Below, one piece after another: positions 17,201 through 25,558 of a DNA stretch of 64,000 nt (positions within the stretch are counted from its first letter, which is position 1; every line of letters starts with the position of its first letter). Source of the DNA: Flavobacterium aquidurense. Lineage in GTDB: Bacteria > Bacteroidota > Bacteroidia > Flavobacteriales > Flavobacteriaceae. The notes beneath the pieces were generated by a model that was not told the origin of the DNA, made no database searches, and was given only the letters and a program-made list of their open reading frames with translations. The DNA lies in the NCBI GenBank assembly GCA_900107365.1, contig FNPS01000002.1:1-64000 (forward strand), written 5' to 3'. Made by a program: the position numbers and the translations under genes.

Positions 17201-19026
17201 AGGGTAAAGTTAAGTCCGGCTGTTAAACCTGCAACACTATAAACTCCGCTAGCATTAGAAGTCGCAGTTAAAACTGTTGTTCCTGAAGTTGCTGTAACTG
17301 TTACACCAGAAACCCCTGTTGCTCCGTTAAGAACTGTTCCGCTCACTGTATATGTAGGCTGAGATCCGTTAATGATTACTCCAGTTTGATTAGTAGTAAC
17401 ATTTGTCAAAGTTACAGGCGTAAAAGTATAGGATGCTTTTAACGCCGTAAGGATATAATTTTGTCCTGAAGTCAGGTTGTTGAATGAAAAATTACCTCCT
17501 GTAGAAACTACAGTTTGCAATACTACATTACTTGCATTGCGCAATTCAACAGTTACATCCGGAACTGAAGCTGTTCCATTTTTTACCGAACCGGCAATAC
17601 TTACTGTTCCGGCAACGATGCTTCCGAAAGAAGTATCAACCTGAGTTAATAATGCGTTCGGAACTGAACCTCTGGTATCCTGAGATAATTCCCAAACCAT
17701 ACCTCCGGCAAGGTTTCTCGATTTAATATATTGTACTTTTAAATCCATTGATTGTTTATCTTCATAAGAGATAAACTGTTTTAAAGTAGCATTGTATAAA
17801 TAAGGAACTTTAGTTGTATTGTCAAAATATCTTACCCATCCTGCAGCTGCAGCAGTTGATGTAACCTGCATGGTAGTTGGATCTAAATAAGCATGTGAAT
17901 TGGTAACCGGATTTCCAACCAAATCACAAATTTCGATACTTCCAGATTTTTCACAAGCAGCCGGACCGTCCCAGGTTCCTGTTGGATTTTGTGGATTTGT
18001 ACATCCTGAAACGATATCTCTTGGTGCTGAAACGAATAATCCTGGTAAATTAGGATTGGTTCCGTTATTGGCAACATGATCAAATTTCTTTCCGTAAAAA
18101 GGTAATCCCATGATTAATTTGTTCGCAGGAAAACCCACAACATTCAAATATTGGTTTGTCAACTCATCTAATGATTCAGATTGAGCTGCACCATATAATG
18201 GATCATTTGAATTTCCGCTTGAATATAGAGGAGCATTATAGCAGGTTTTATCATACCAGTTTCCTCCAAAATCATATCCAAAATAAGTTATGTAATCACA
18301 ATATGTAGAAATATCTTCTGTCATTCCGTATTGTGATCTGTTACCTGGACCTAAGTATTGTTTGGCTACATTGCGCACATTGTTTCCGGCAGCAATAGAG
18401 ATTAATTTATTTGGCATTGCCTGACGCATCGCCTTTAATAAATAAACTAAATTTTTATTGTCGTCCGGGCTGTACTTTTGTGCAGGAATTGGTGCTCCGT
18501 TAATCACTTCAGTACCGTCTGTTCCTCCAGAAAGAGGATATTCCCAGTCAATGTCAAATCCATCAATAAAGGGATATTTCACAATAAAGTTTGCCATGTC
18601 TGCAGCTAAAGCAGCTCTTGCGACAGGACTTGCAGCAATTGGAGAAAGATCCTGGCCTTTTGTCCAGCCTCCAACAGAAATTAAAATTTTAAGATGCGGA
18701 TACTTTTCCTTAAGCTTCATTAAGTCATAAAAGTTTCCTTTTACTGGCGCATCCCACGGGATTCCGCCTTCCATATGCTCAAAATCAGCATACGAATCTA
18801 AACATAATAACTTTGTATTCTCGGGATGGGCAGGATCATAAGTTGTCCCATAAAAAGAATAATTTAAATGCGTCAATTTACTTCCGTCAATCTTGGGGAT
18901 ATTGAAATCCCTTGCATAGATAGACCATTGCGCATAATACCCTACTACCTTTTTTCCGTGAGCTGGTTGAGCTAACGCTAGTAAGGGAAACAGTAACAAA
19001 AAAAGCAATCTGTAATAATGTTTCAT
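14275..19026 (-). CDS. chiA: Two-catalytic-domain GH18 chitinase secreted by the T9SS (ChiA)
   Basis: 1583-residue extracellular chitinase. Signal peptide 1-20 (ending ALAQ). N-terminal GH18 domain about 26-470 with the DxxDxDxE motif DGFDIDWE, catalytic Glu162. Middle: about five CNA-B / carboxypeptidase-regulatory-like repeats (490-930), then Ig-like modules (about 935-1130). C-terminal GH18 domain about 1145-1495 with DGVDIDFE, catalytic Glu1270. The last 80 residues look like a type IX secretion tail and end in KVMNFLN. The layout matches F. johnsoniae ChiA, where the two domains attack chitin in complementary ways. Two middle repeats are nearly identical at DNA level with a 318-base offset. 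It has its own upstream operator and is probably a separate transcript. Confidence 0.96.
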   Translation of the reverse strand: MKHYYRLLFLLLFPLLALAQPAHGKKVVGYYAQWSIYARDFNIPKIDGSKLTHLNYSFYGTTYDPAHPENTKLLCLDSYADFEHMEGGIPWDAPVKGNFYDLMKLKEKYPHLKILISVGGWTKGQDLSPIAASPVARAALAADMANFIVKYPFIDGFDIDWEYPLSGGTDGTEVINGAPIPAQKYSPDDNKNLVYLLKAMRQAMPNKLISIAAGNNVRNVAKQYLGPGNRSQYGMTEDISTYCDYITYFGYDFGGNWYDKTCYNAPLYSSGNSNDPLYGAAQSESLDELTNQYLNVVGFPANKLIMGLPFYGKKFDHVANNGTNPNLPGLFVSAPRDIVSGCTNPQNPTGTWDGPAACEKSGSIEICDLVGNPVTNSHAYLDPTTMQVTSTAAAAGWVRYFDNTTKVPYLYNATLKQFISYEDKQSMDLKVQYIKSRNLAGGMVWELSQDTRGSVPNALLTQVDTSFGSIVAGTVSIAGSVKNGTASVPDVTVELRNASNVVLQTVVSTGGNFSFNNLTSGQNYILTALKASYTFTPVTLTNVTTNQTGVIINGSQPTYTVSGTVLNGATGVSGVTVTATSGTTVLTATSNASGVYSVAGLTAGLNFTLTAAKTGFSYTPTSTVYNAISANQTLNFAQGAPVVYYTVSGTVLNGTTPVSGVTVTATSTTGSFTATTNSSGVYSIANLPAGGNYTVAAALAGQTYTPASTVYTNLTANKTLNFTQDVIVVPSGKISGTVKNGTTPVAGAKVEIVLPWTDSTHNWKSVIAVTDAQGKYSFDNSVVAGYTTITSLKLNSWENGEVAYFPNNLANFAVPANPTVYNFNTSSTAKSALAAVVNLISGTVKNGTTPVAGAKVEIVLPWTDNTHNWKSVLATTDASGNYTFDNSVVAGYTQILSLKLNAWENGDVTYYPNNLASFAVPTTPTVYNFNTQTAVVTKPVVTITAPTASAIAINLGSAINFVASVGLSATDATTISSVIFSLDGQTLSATNSSGTYTSIWTPAANQFSLPHTLTVTATASNGTTDAKTYSFTLTCSGANCPNSLPVITWNSPSNTTVNQSSFQVVPISVTAVDSDGSVSGVTITINGGTFNMTAGTNNTYTYNFTPAAYQDYPVVIKATDNKAAVTTLNTTIKIAPVSTNRFIALPSKVLLGYAHSWENTGAPFLYFSQIVGSKFNVVDYSFVETVNRDGYTPVLTTNDARYLTNGVFNKQLLKNDIKSLRDSGVPVIVSIGGQNGHVVLDNVTQKNIFVNGLKAIIDEYQFDGVDIDFEGGSMNFNAGGLKDISYAGISAYPRLKNVVDAFRELKAYYGPGFLLTAAPETQYVQGGYSTYTDTFGSFLPIIQNLRNDLDLLAVQLYNTGGENGLDGQYYGSAKKANMVTALTDMVIKGYNIGTTGMHFDGLPASKVLIALPACPSAAGSGYLTPAEGISAMHYLRTGTTFTGRTYTMQPGGPYPSLRGLMTWSVNWDASSCGNSSELSKAYATYFASQLTAKTLAVDKIEPNGKTIAYFRNDALSVTNDTEDIAQIDVFNTIGQSLVSYKNIQNTKEVLLQNQSFTTKQLFLVVVTDKAGNRKSFKVMNFLN
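16439..16828. repeat. Near-identical internal repeat within chiA
   Basis: The 72-base segment 16439-16510 recurs at 16757-16828 with a single difference; flanking sequence is similar over the whole 318-base (106-codon) unit. It encodes two copies of a regulatory-like Ig module containing ISGTVKNGTTPVAG. Confidence 0.85.
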
Positions 19027-19094
19027 AATTAATAAATATTGGTTAATAGAAAATAAATATTCCGGTTACCAGATATACATGCCAAAACATGGCC

Positions 19095-19130
19095 TATACA
19101 AACGATAACTGGGCTTTCAGTTAACTGCAA
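19095..19130 (-). promoter_or_regulatory. Candidate LytTR-type direct repeat upstream of chiA
   Basis: On the minus strand, CAGTTAACTG and, 22 bases on, CGTTTGTATA. The second half resembles CTGTTTGTATAA upstream of both susC genes, and it lies 68 bases ahead of the chiA ATG, close to 62 and 64 bases for the susC genes. Direct repeats two helical turns apart are the pattern bound by LytTR regulators; the encoded regulator at 36099 is the obvious candidate. Confidence 0.5.
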
Positions 19131-19380
19131 CTTGGAGATCGCAGTCAATTGGAATTAATTCATATTACTACTATAAATAAATATTACTATTACCGATTCT
19201 ACCATAAGCATTAGTCAATAGTATTGATTGATATTTAGATATAATTTTAAAAAAATTAGTATTAAATACAAGAAGATAAACTTGGGGATTCATCAATCTA
19301 ATTAGTACCTGATTTATTATTTGTCATGTTTTATTTTTATTCTTTTTATTTGGTTTTAAAAGGTTAATAATTTTTTATTT
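19131..19380. other. AT-rich gap upstream of chiA, no gene seen
   Basis: About 250 bases of AT-rich sequence on the far side of the chiA operator. I see no coding frame, no RNA gene and no clear promoter match in it. It leads into the heptamer array. Confidence 0.5.
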
Positions 19381-19573
19381 TTTATTCTTTATTCTTTATT
19401 CTTTATTCTTTATTCTTTATTCTTTGTTCTTTACTCTTTGTTCTTTACTCTTTATTCTTTACTCTTTGTTCTTTACTCTTTGTTCTTTACTCTTTGTTCT
19501 TTACTCTTTGTTCTTTACTCTTTATTCTTTACTCTTTGTTCTTTACTCTTTGTTCTTTACTCTTTGTTCTTTA
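19381..19573. repeat. Heptamer tandem array TTTRYTC, about 27 copies
   Basis: First six to seven units TTTATTC, then an alternation of TTTGTTC and TTTACTC with occasional TTTATTC; the 7-base phase is kept throughout. It lies between the GH20 stop and the chiA promoter region, so it should be in an untranslated part. Confidence 0.92.
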
Positions 19574-19607
19574 AATAAGGTTTAAAATATTTAGAAGTTT
19601 ACCATAA

Positions 19608-19638
19608 TTATCTCTACCAGAAATTCTGGTAGAGATAA
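19608..19638 (-). terminator. Strong hairpin after the GH20 gene
   Basis: Near-perfect palindrome, arms TTATCTCTACCAGAA / TTCTGGTAGAGATAA. It lies 64 bases past the GH20 stop on the minus strand. There is no proper T run after it, so it may be an mRNA 3'-end stabiliser or processed end and not a classical terminator. Confidence 0.6.
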
Positions 19639-19701
19639 TAAATTACTAAATAATCATGGTAACAAAACTTACTAAACACTATACTAATTCAAACCAAATT
19701 T

Positions 19702-21768
19702 TTATAATAATTTCTTTAAACTTGTGTAAACTCCAAGTTCAACATCTGCGTGATCTTTTGAATCACATTGCTCTATCAGGCTTTTTAAATCATCTGCTTT
19801 TAGAGTTGATTTGTTATCTAAAACAAGTAACAATTCTTGTGAAGCGTCATTTAATTTTTGTGCTAATGGAAGAACTGGCTGTACTAAAGGGGCATTTTTG
19901 CTCAACTCATTTAATCCTTTATTTATGGCAATCCATTTTGTAAAAAAGGCTGCCACTTTTGCTTTATTTTCAGGCGTTTTATTTGCTAAATATTGATTAA
20001 CTGCTTCATCAAAAGCTAAAGAGTCTTTCGAATCTGGGGTACAAGCATCTGCAAACAATGTTAATGGAGAATACATTTGATATTCAGTTCCGCCTTTATT
20101 ACGTTTATATCCTTTTAAAGGTTCGCAAACATTTGTAAATTCATCTAACGCATTTGTGTTTTGATTGTTTGCCACATTTCTTAAGATTACCTCTTTATTT
20201 CGAATATGTGTTAGTCCTAATTCCTCCAATCTAAATGAAACTACATCAAGACGTTTACGCATATTTTCAACATCTGTAATATTTTCTGCTGACCAAAGTC
20301 TTTCTGCAATTGCAGCCGTTCTTGGCCAAACTCTTGAATCTATTGTGGTTGGAGATGCAAGCTCTGTCCACATTGTTGCTTCTCCACCTAAAATTCTTGC
20401 TTTTTCTTCTGTTGATAAATCTGCTCCTTTTGGCATTGGATCATTTAAATAATGACTCGCAACCGGATACATCAAATCAATATAAAATCCGTTTGACAAT
20501 ACTGTTTTATATCCTTTTTTTACCGCATCAACTAATGATTGACCGGCAACAACGCCTTCATTAGGTCCTCTCCATGAATGTATAATAGCTTCTTTTGACA
20601 TGTTTTTTGTCAAAATTTCTTCCCAACCCATTAATTGCTTACCATGTTTTTTAAGCATTGGTACTAATTGCATGGTAAAATAGGTTTGCAATTCGTGATT
20701 TGTAGCTAAGTTGTTTTTCTTCTTGAATTCTTGAATTTTAGGATTGGCATCCCAATCTTTTCCTTCATTTTCATCTCCTCCAATATGAAAATAAGCTCCG
20801 GGAAACAAAGGGCAAACCTCATCAAAAAGTTCACTTAATAACTGATATGTTTTAGGATTTGAAGGATCTAATGTTGGTGAAAAAATACCAGCATTTCTTT
20901 CAATTCCATAGGTAGCGATTGCTGTACCTTGTATATTTTTTTCCGAAGTTCCACCTGTCAGCGTAATCACTTTGCTACCTATTTCAGGATACGCTGTAAG
21001 TATTGCAGATCCGTGACCAGGAACATCTATTTCCGGAACAATTAAAATACCGCGTTCGTCAGCATATTTTACGATATTTTTAATTTCCTCTTGTGTGTAA
21101 TACATTCCATCCGAAGCCAATTCAATTAGTTTTGGATGTTTTTTCATTTCAATCCTCCAACCTTGATCGTCAACCAAATGCCAGTGAAAAACATTCATTT
21201 TCATAGCTGCCAATCCATCTATATTTCTTTTGATAACATCTATCGGTTGAAAATGTCTTGCCGCGTCAATCATCAAACCTCTCCATGTAAATCTTGGAAA
21301 ATCTGAAATTTGTGCATTTGGAAAATAAAAGGACGTATTATTGTTTTGCAACATTTGTAATAACGTTTCAAGCCCATGTAAAGCTCCTAAGTCGCTTGTT
21401 GCATTGATTGTAATTTTATTTTGTTTGATATCTAAATGATAACTTTCATCTTCATACAAACCAATTTTTCCGCTTTTAGTACAGTTTATCTGAAGTTCTG
21501 CTGATGGAACTTCATTTAACTTTGTAATAAAACCCTGTTCGAAAAAAATACCAGCTCTACCATCTAGTCGTCGTAAAAAACGAGTAACGCCTCCAAATAT
21601 TCTCGGATTAGGATTACCTGTAACATTTACTTTAAAATTTTTAGTTAAAGCAAAGTTACCATCGTTTAAAGCAATACTTTGAGGCCACGGCATTAAATTT
21701 AGTTGCTCTTTTTGAATTTGAGCACTAGAAGTTAAACCCGCTAATAGTAGGACTAATAAATATTTCAT
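19702..21768 (-). CDS. GH20 beta-N-acetylhexosaminidase
   Basis: 688-residue exported enzyme that releases GlcNAc from the non-reducing end of chitin oligomers. Signal peptide at 1-16 (LTSSAQ). N-terminal GH20b domain about 24-150; catalytic TIM barrel from WRGLMIDAARHF through HWHLVDDQGWRIE to the catalytic pair Asp332-Glu333 in HIGGDENEG, then WRGPNEG and GGEATMWTE. The remaining C-terminal 150 residues are helical. No lipobox, so periplasmic is likely. Last gene of the susC-susD-nagB-GH20 run, about 150 bases after nagB. Confidence 0.95.
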   Translation of the reverse strand: MKYLLVLLLAGLTSSAQIQKEQLNLMPWPQSIALNDGNFALTKNFKVNVTGNPNPRIFGGVTRFLRRLDGRAGIFFEQGFITKLNEVPSAELQINCTKSGKIGLYEDESYHLDIKQNKITINATSDLGALHGLETLLQMLQNNNTSFYFPNAQISDFPRFTWRGLMIDAARHFQPIDVIKRNIDGLAAMKMNVFHWHLVDDQGWRIEMKKHPKLIELASDGMYYTQEEIKNIVKYADERGILIVPEIDVPGHGSAILTAYPEIGSKVITLTGGTSEKNIQGTAIATYGIERNAGIFSPTLDPSNPKTYQLLSELFDEVCPLFPGAYFHIGGDENEGKDWDANPKIQEFKKKNNLATNHELQTYFTMQLVPMLKKHGKQLMGWEEILTKNMSKEAIIHSWRGPNEGVVAGQSLVDAVKKGYKTVLSNGFYIDLMYPVASHYLNDPMPKGADLSTEEKARILGGEATMWTELASPTTIDSRVWPRTAAIAERLWSAENITDVENMRKRLDVVSFRLEELGLTHIRNKEVILRNVANNQNTNALDEFTNVCEPLKGYKRNKGGTEYQMYSPLTLFADACTPDSKDSLAFDEAVNQYLANKTPENKAKVAAFFTKWIAINKGLNELSKNAPLVQPVLPLAQKLNDASQELLLVLDNKSTLKADDLKSLIEQCDSKDHADVELGVYTSLKKLL

Positions 21769-21919
21769 TTTTTTGTGTTTGAAAGATGCTATCCGGAAAT
21801 AACATTAATAATAGATAAAAGAAACAAAACTCAGAATGACTTCTATTGAACCTCACTTTCATTATAAAATCAATCTGAATTTTGAAATTTGATTCGCTCT
21901 AGCCGAATCTTAAATTAAT

Positions 21920-23857
21920 TTAGTAATCAAAGCGTTTAAAAGCTTCAATTGCTTCGTATTCTGCCAGACCTAATTCATCATATAAGATCGCAGTGTTTTT
22001 ATTACGGTCTTCTGCCCTAACCCAAAACTCTCGCGAATCGTTTCCTTGAAACATAACTCTGTCCTTTTGAGATTGGTGGTATAAAATGGCGTGACGTTTT
22101 AATAAAACTTCAGATGGAGAAAGCGGGACGGCCATGTCAATTTCATGAATATCCCATTCGTGCCATGCTCCTCTGTACAACCACAACCAGCAGTCATCCA
22201 TATATTTTTCTGGTTTCAGTTCTTTCATTGCAGCAAAAATAGCGTTCAGACAAACTTCATGCGTTCCGTGTGGATCTGCTAAATCACCTGCAGCAAATAC
22301 CTGATGTGGTTTTATTTTGGCTATAATCTCTTTTACGATAGCAATATCTTCAGGACCTAACGGATTTTTCTTTACTTGTCCTGTTTCATAAAATGGAAGA
22401 TCCAGGAAATGCGTGTTTTCATCTTTTAGGCCAATGTATCTTGTTGCTGCATAAGATTCTCTTCTTCTAATAAGTCCTTTTAATTTTCGAACCTCTAAAG
22501 AATCAATTTGGTTTTCAGATTTACTATTTAAGAATTCAATTACTGATTTAAAATTTATTCCACTACCAGCTTCACCAACAAAATCTTTGGCAACTTCGGC
22601 AAATTTTAATGCTTCGTCATCAGTAACTGCAATATTTCCAGAGGTTTGATATACTACATGTACATCATGTCCTTGTTTTATCAATTTTGAAAAAGTTCCT
22701 CCCATAGAAATCACATCATCGTCTGGATGCGGACTAAAAAGAATTACTCGTTTTTTTGCAGGATTGGCTCTTTCCGGACGATGAGAATCGTCTGTATTTG
22801 GTTTTCCACCTGGCCATCCCGTGATGGTATGCTGCAAAACGTTAAACATATTAATGTTCAAATCATAAGCAGAACCTTCCTGTGCCAAAAGATCAGACAT
22901 TCCGTTATTGTTGTAATCTCTGTCTGTTAATTTTAAAATAGATTGTTTTGTTTTTTGGCATAACCAAACAATCGCTTTGCTTTTTAATTCTTGTGTCCAG
23001 ATGCATTCTCCAACTAACCAAGGTGTTTTGAAACGGGTTAATTCTGAAGCTGCAGACTGGTCTAATACGAAAGTTGCATTTGGATGATTTTGTAAAAATG
23101 TAGCAGGAACTTCTGAACTGATATCACCCTGAATTGTTCTTTTGATAATATCGGCCTTGTTTTGTCCCCAGGCCATTAATACGATTCTTTTAGATCTCAT
23201 AATCGTAGAAACTCCCATGGTGATCGCTCTTTTGGGAACGTTATCAATACCATTAAAGTCAGATGAAGCATCTACTCGTGTTATGTGATCCAGTGTAATA
23301 ATTCTTGTACCTGAGTTAATGTGTGATCCTGGCTCATTGAAACCTACGTGACCTGTACGCCCGATACCTAATAATTGAAAGTCAAGACCTCCGGCGCTTT
23401 TAATATTCATTTCATAATCGATACAATATTGATTTAATTCATCAATAGCGACTGTACCGTCAGGAATATTTACATTTTCAGGCTTAATATCAATATGATT
23501 AAAAAGATGCTGATGCATGAAATAGTGGTAGCTCTGATTGTTTTCTTTTGTCATTGGATAATATTCATCCAGATTAAAAGTGATCACATTGCTAAAACTT
23601 AGTCCTTCTTCTCTGTGCATTCTCACTAATTCCTCATAAACTTTTATAGGAGAAGAACCTGTTGCTAAACCTAATACACAAGACTTATTCTTTTCTTGTT
23701 TAGATCTAATTAACTGAGCGATTTCCTGCGCTACAATTACTGAAGCTTCTGCAGAACTTTTGAAGATTTCATTGTGGATTTTTTCAAACCTTGTCTCTTC
23801 AAATTTCCCTGCACTTTTATAGCTAATATCAGGTTTTATTTCTAAAGCACTTTTCAT
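21920..23857 (-). CDS. nagB: Glucosamine-6-phosphate deaminase fused to a PIG-L/LmbE deacetylase
   Basis: 645-residue cytoplasmic protein with two catalytic domains. Residues about 20-290 are NagB: TGSSP at 67-71, FNLDEYY with Asp97, and GRTGHVGFNEPGS with His170 and Glu175, all intact. Residues about 365-600 are a PIG-L/LmbE-type N-deacetylase: zinc-site motif SPHPDDD (His377, Asp379, Asp380) and PHGTH (His530, His533) are intact. NagB turns glucosamine-6-P into fructose-6-P and ammonia. No nagA is present in the locus, so the second domain may deacetylate GlcNAc or its phosphate first; that is inference. Same strand as, and just after, the second SusC/SusD pair. Confidence 0.93.
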   Translation of the reverse strand: MKSALEIKPDISYKSAGKFEETRFEKIHNEIFKSSAEASVIVAQEIAQLIRSKQEKNKSCVLGLATGSSPIKVYEELVRMHREEGLSFSNVITFNLDEYYPMTKENNQSYHYFMHQHLFNHIDIKPENVNIPDGTVAIDELNQYCIDYEMNIKSAGGLDFQLLGIGRTGHVGFNEPGSHINSGTRIITLDHITRVDASSDFNGIDNVPKRAITMGVSTIMRSKRIVLMAWGQNKADIIKRTIQGDISSEVPATFLQNHPNATFVLDQSAASELTRFKTPWLVGECIWTQELKSKAIVWLCQKTKQSILKLTDRDYNNNGMSDLLAQEGSAYDLNINMFNVLQHTITGWPGGKPNTDDSHRPERANPAKKRVILFSPHPDDDVISMGGTFSKLIKQGHDVHVVYQTSGNIAVTDDEALKFAEVAKDFVGEAGSGINFKSVIEFLNSKSENQIDSLEVRKLKGLIRRRESYAATRYIGLKDENTHFLDLPFYETGQVKKNPLGPEDIAIVKEIIAKIKPHQVFAAGDLADPHGTHEVCLNAIFAAMKELKPEKYMDDCWLWLYRGAWHEWDIHEIDMAVPLSPSEVLLKRHAILYHQSQKDRVMFQGNDSREFWVRAEDRNKNTAILYDELGLAEYEAIEAFKRFDY

Positions 23858-23967
23858 TTTTTTCTTTTTTGGTAATTATTAAGTTGGTTTTGAAATGGTA
23901 TAAGCAACTTGCATCGCTTATACCATCTACTAACCAAACTAAAATTCTTTTAATCTTTATCTTTTTC

Positions 23968-25548
23968 TTAGAAGTTACCAGCAGCGGTATCCCACCAAAG
24001 TCTGGTTCCACCATTATCAGGTCCGCCTAATTTTGCAAGTCCTGTTTCATAACCTCCTTTGTTTCCAGTTTTTTCAGCCGATACAAAGTTGATTCTTCTA
24101 ATACCTAATGTAGACGAAATAGTACCTCCACTATAATTTTTAATTACCGGGAAAAGTTTAGGATATCCTGTTCTTCTGTACTCAGACCATGCTTCTTGCC
24201 CTTCAGGGAAGCCTGCAATCCATTTTTGAGTGATAATTTTTTGTAATTTCACTTCATTAGTTGCTGCAGCATCCCAAGCGATAGTTACATTATTTACAGC
24301 AGGTGAATTATTTTCAGAGAAATTAGGATCTACATAATCGATAGGTTTCTTTACATTATCACCGTAGTATGCAGAAGCTCCTGAAACTCCTCTTTGATCA
24401 AATGAAGCCTGAATACCTGCTTTGTATAGTGTTTCAGCGTCACCTCCCATATTCCATCCTCTCAATGCTCCTTCTGCTCTTAAGAAATAAGCTTCAGCAG
24501 TAGTCATTAAAACAACTTCTTTAGATCTTATAACTGAACCAACTCCAGAAAAATCCTGGTGATCTGCTTTTGCAGCAATAGCTATACCTGTACGAACACC
24601 TTTATATTGTCCAGGAAATTGAACTGATGAGTCAAAGTAAACTGGTAATCTAGGATCATCATATCCTCTTAAGATAGATTCCATATCTGCAGACATACGA
24701 ATATCTAACCATCCACCACTAATAGTTGCAATAGGGTTTGTATAAACAGCAGATACAACTTTAAATAAATCAGCATTTGTAGTGAAAACTCCAAATTTAT
24801 GTGCAATCGCTTTTTCAGCTTGTACTTTAGCGATAGCCGGGCGAATTTTTACTATACGCATTGCTAATCTTAAACGTAATGTATTAGCAAATTTTACCCA
24901 AGCTTTATAATCTCCTTTGTAGCCTGATTCATCAGTTGAAGCGAAAACACTAACATCTCCTGCGTCAACTCTTTTTGTTAATTCAGCAACTGCGATATCT
25001 AACTCACTAAACATCTGAGTATAAACTTCTTCTTGCGAATCGTAAGCAATTGTAGTATCTAAAGTACCAAACTTAGAATAAATAATTGGTCCAAAAATAT
25101 CAGTAAGTCTATGCATTCCTTCTACTTTTAGAATCAATGACAAAGCATAAAACTGATCGTATTTACCTTTACTTTTGTTTGCAATATCATTAGCATTATA
25201 CATGATAGTTTTATAGGCTGTTTCCCAGCTAACACCATTCCAGTTATCAACTAATGAATAAGTTGTATTATTAATTCCTCCTGCAAAAGGAGTCGGGCTT
25301 GCCATGTAACCAGACCAAACATCACTATTTAGTCCTTGTTGCAATTGATATAAATCTGGTGGATTTAAAATCTGGATATTATTAAACATTGGAGAAAATC
25401 CACCTTTAATATGATTAAAATCCTGCTCAAAATCTACTGGAGTAATACCGTTTTTATTGGTATTAATATCATCAAAATTATCTGTACAACCAACTACTGT
25501 CAGCAAAGAAACACAGATAGCTGTTTTTATTATTTTATTTAGTTCCAT
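23968..25548 (-). CDS. SusD/RagB-family lipoprotein, chitin locus pair 2
   Basis: 526-residue outer-membrane surface lipoprotein that binds glycan and hands it to its SusC partner. Lipobox VVGC with Cys21. The protein fits the SusD-like_2 layout: FDDINTNKNG after the lipobox, TPR-like helices (YKTIMYNANDIAN, YKDY-type segments) and the C-terminal KIITQKWIAGFPEGQEAWSEYRRTGYP motif. It starts 10 bases after the susC stop, clearly translationally coupled to it. Chitin oligomers are the expected ligand from its place next to GH18, GH20 and NagB genes. Confidence 0.94.
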   Translation of the reverse strand: MELNKIIKTAICVSLLTVVGCTDNFDDINTNKNGITPVDFEQDFNHIKGGFSPMFNNIQILNPPDLYQLQQGLNSDVWSGYMASPTPFAGGINNTTYSLVDNWNGVSWETAYKTIMYNANDIANKSKGKYDQFYALSLILKVEGMHRLTDIFGPIIYSKFGTLDTTIAYDSQEEVYTQMFSELDIAVAELTKRVDAGDVSVFASTDESGYKGDYKAWVKFANTLRLRLAMRIVKIRPAIAKVQAEKAIAHKFGVFTTNADLFKVVSAVYTNPIATISGGWLDIRMSADMESILRGYDDPRLPVYFDSSVQFPGQYKGVRTGIAIAAKADHQDFSGVGSVIRSKEVVLMTTAEAYFLRAEGALRGWNMGGDAETLYKAGIQASFDQRGVSGASAYYGDNVKKPIDYVDPNFSENNSPAVNNVTIAWDAAATNEVKLQKIITQKWIAGFPEGQEAWSEYRRTGYPKLFPVIKNYSGGTISSTLGIRRINFVSAEKTGNKGGYETGLAKLGGPDNGGTRLWWDTAAGNF

Positions 25549-25558
25549 TTTTTTAATT

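Noticed and set aside
19381..19573. Possible CRISPR array
   Set aside because: Unit is only 7 bases with no unique spacers; no cas genes nearby. Simple tandem repeat.
19656..19943. 95-codon frame on plus overlapping the GH20 3' end
   Set aside because: Mostly antisense to GH20; no independent evidence.
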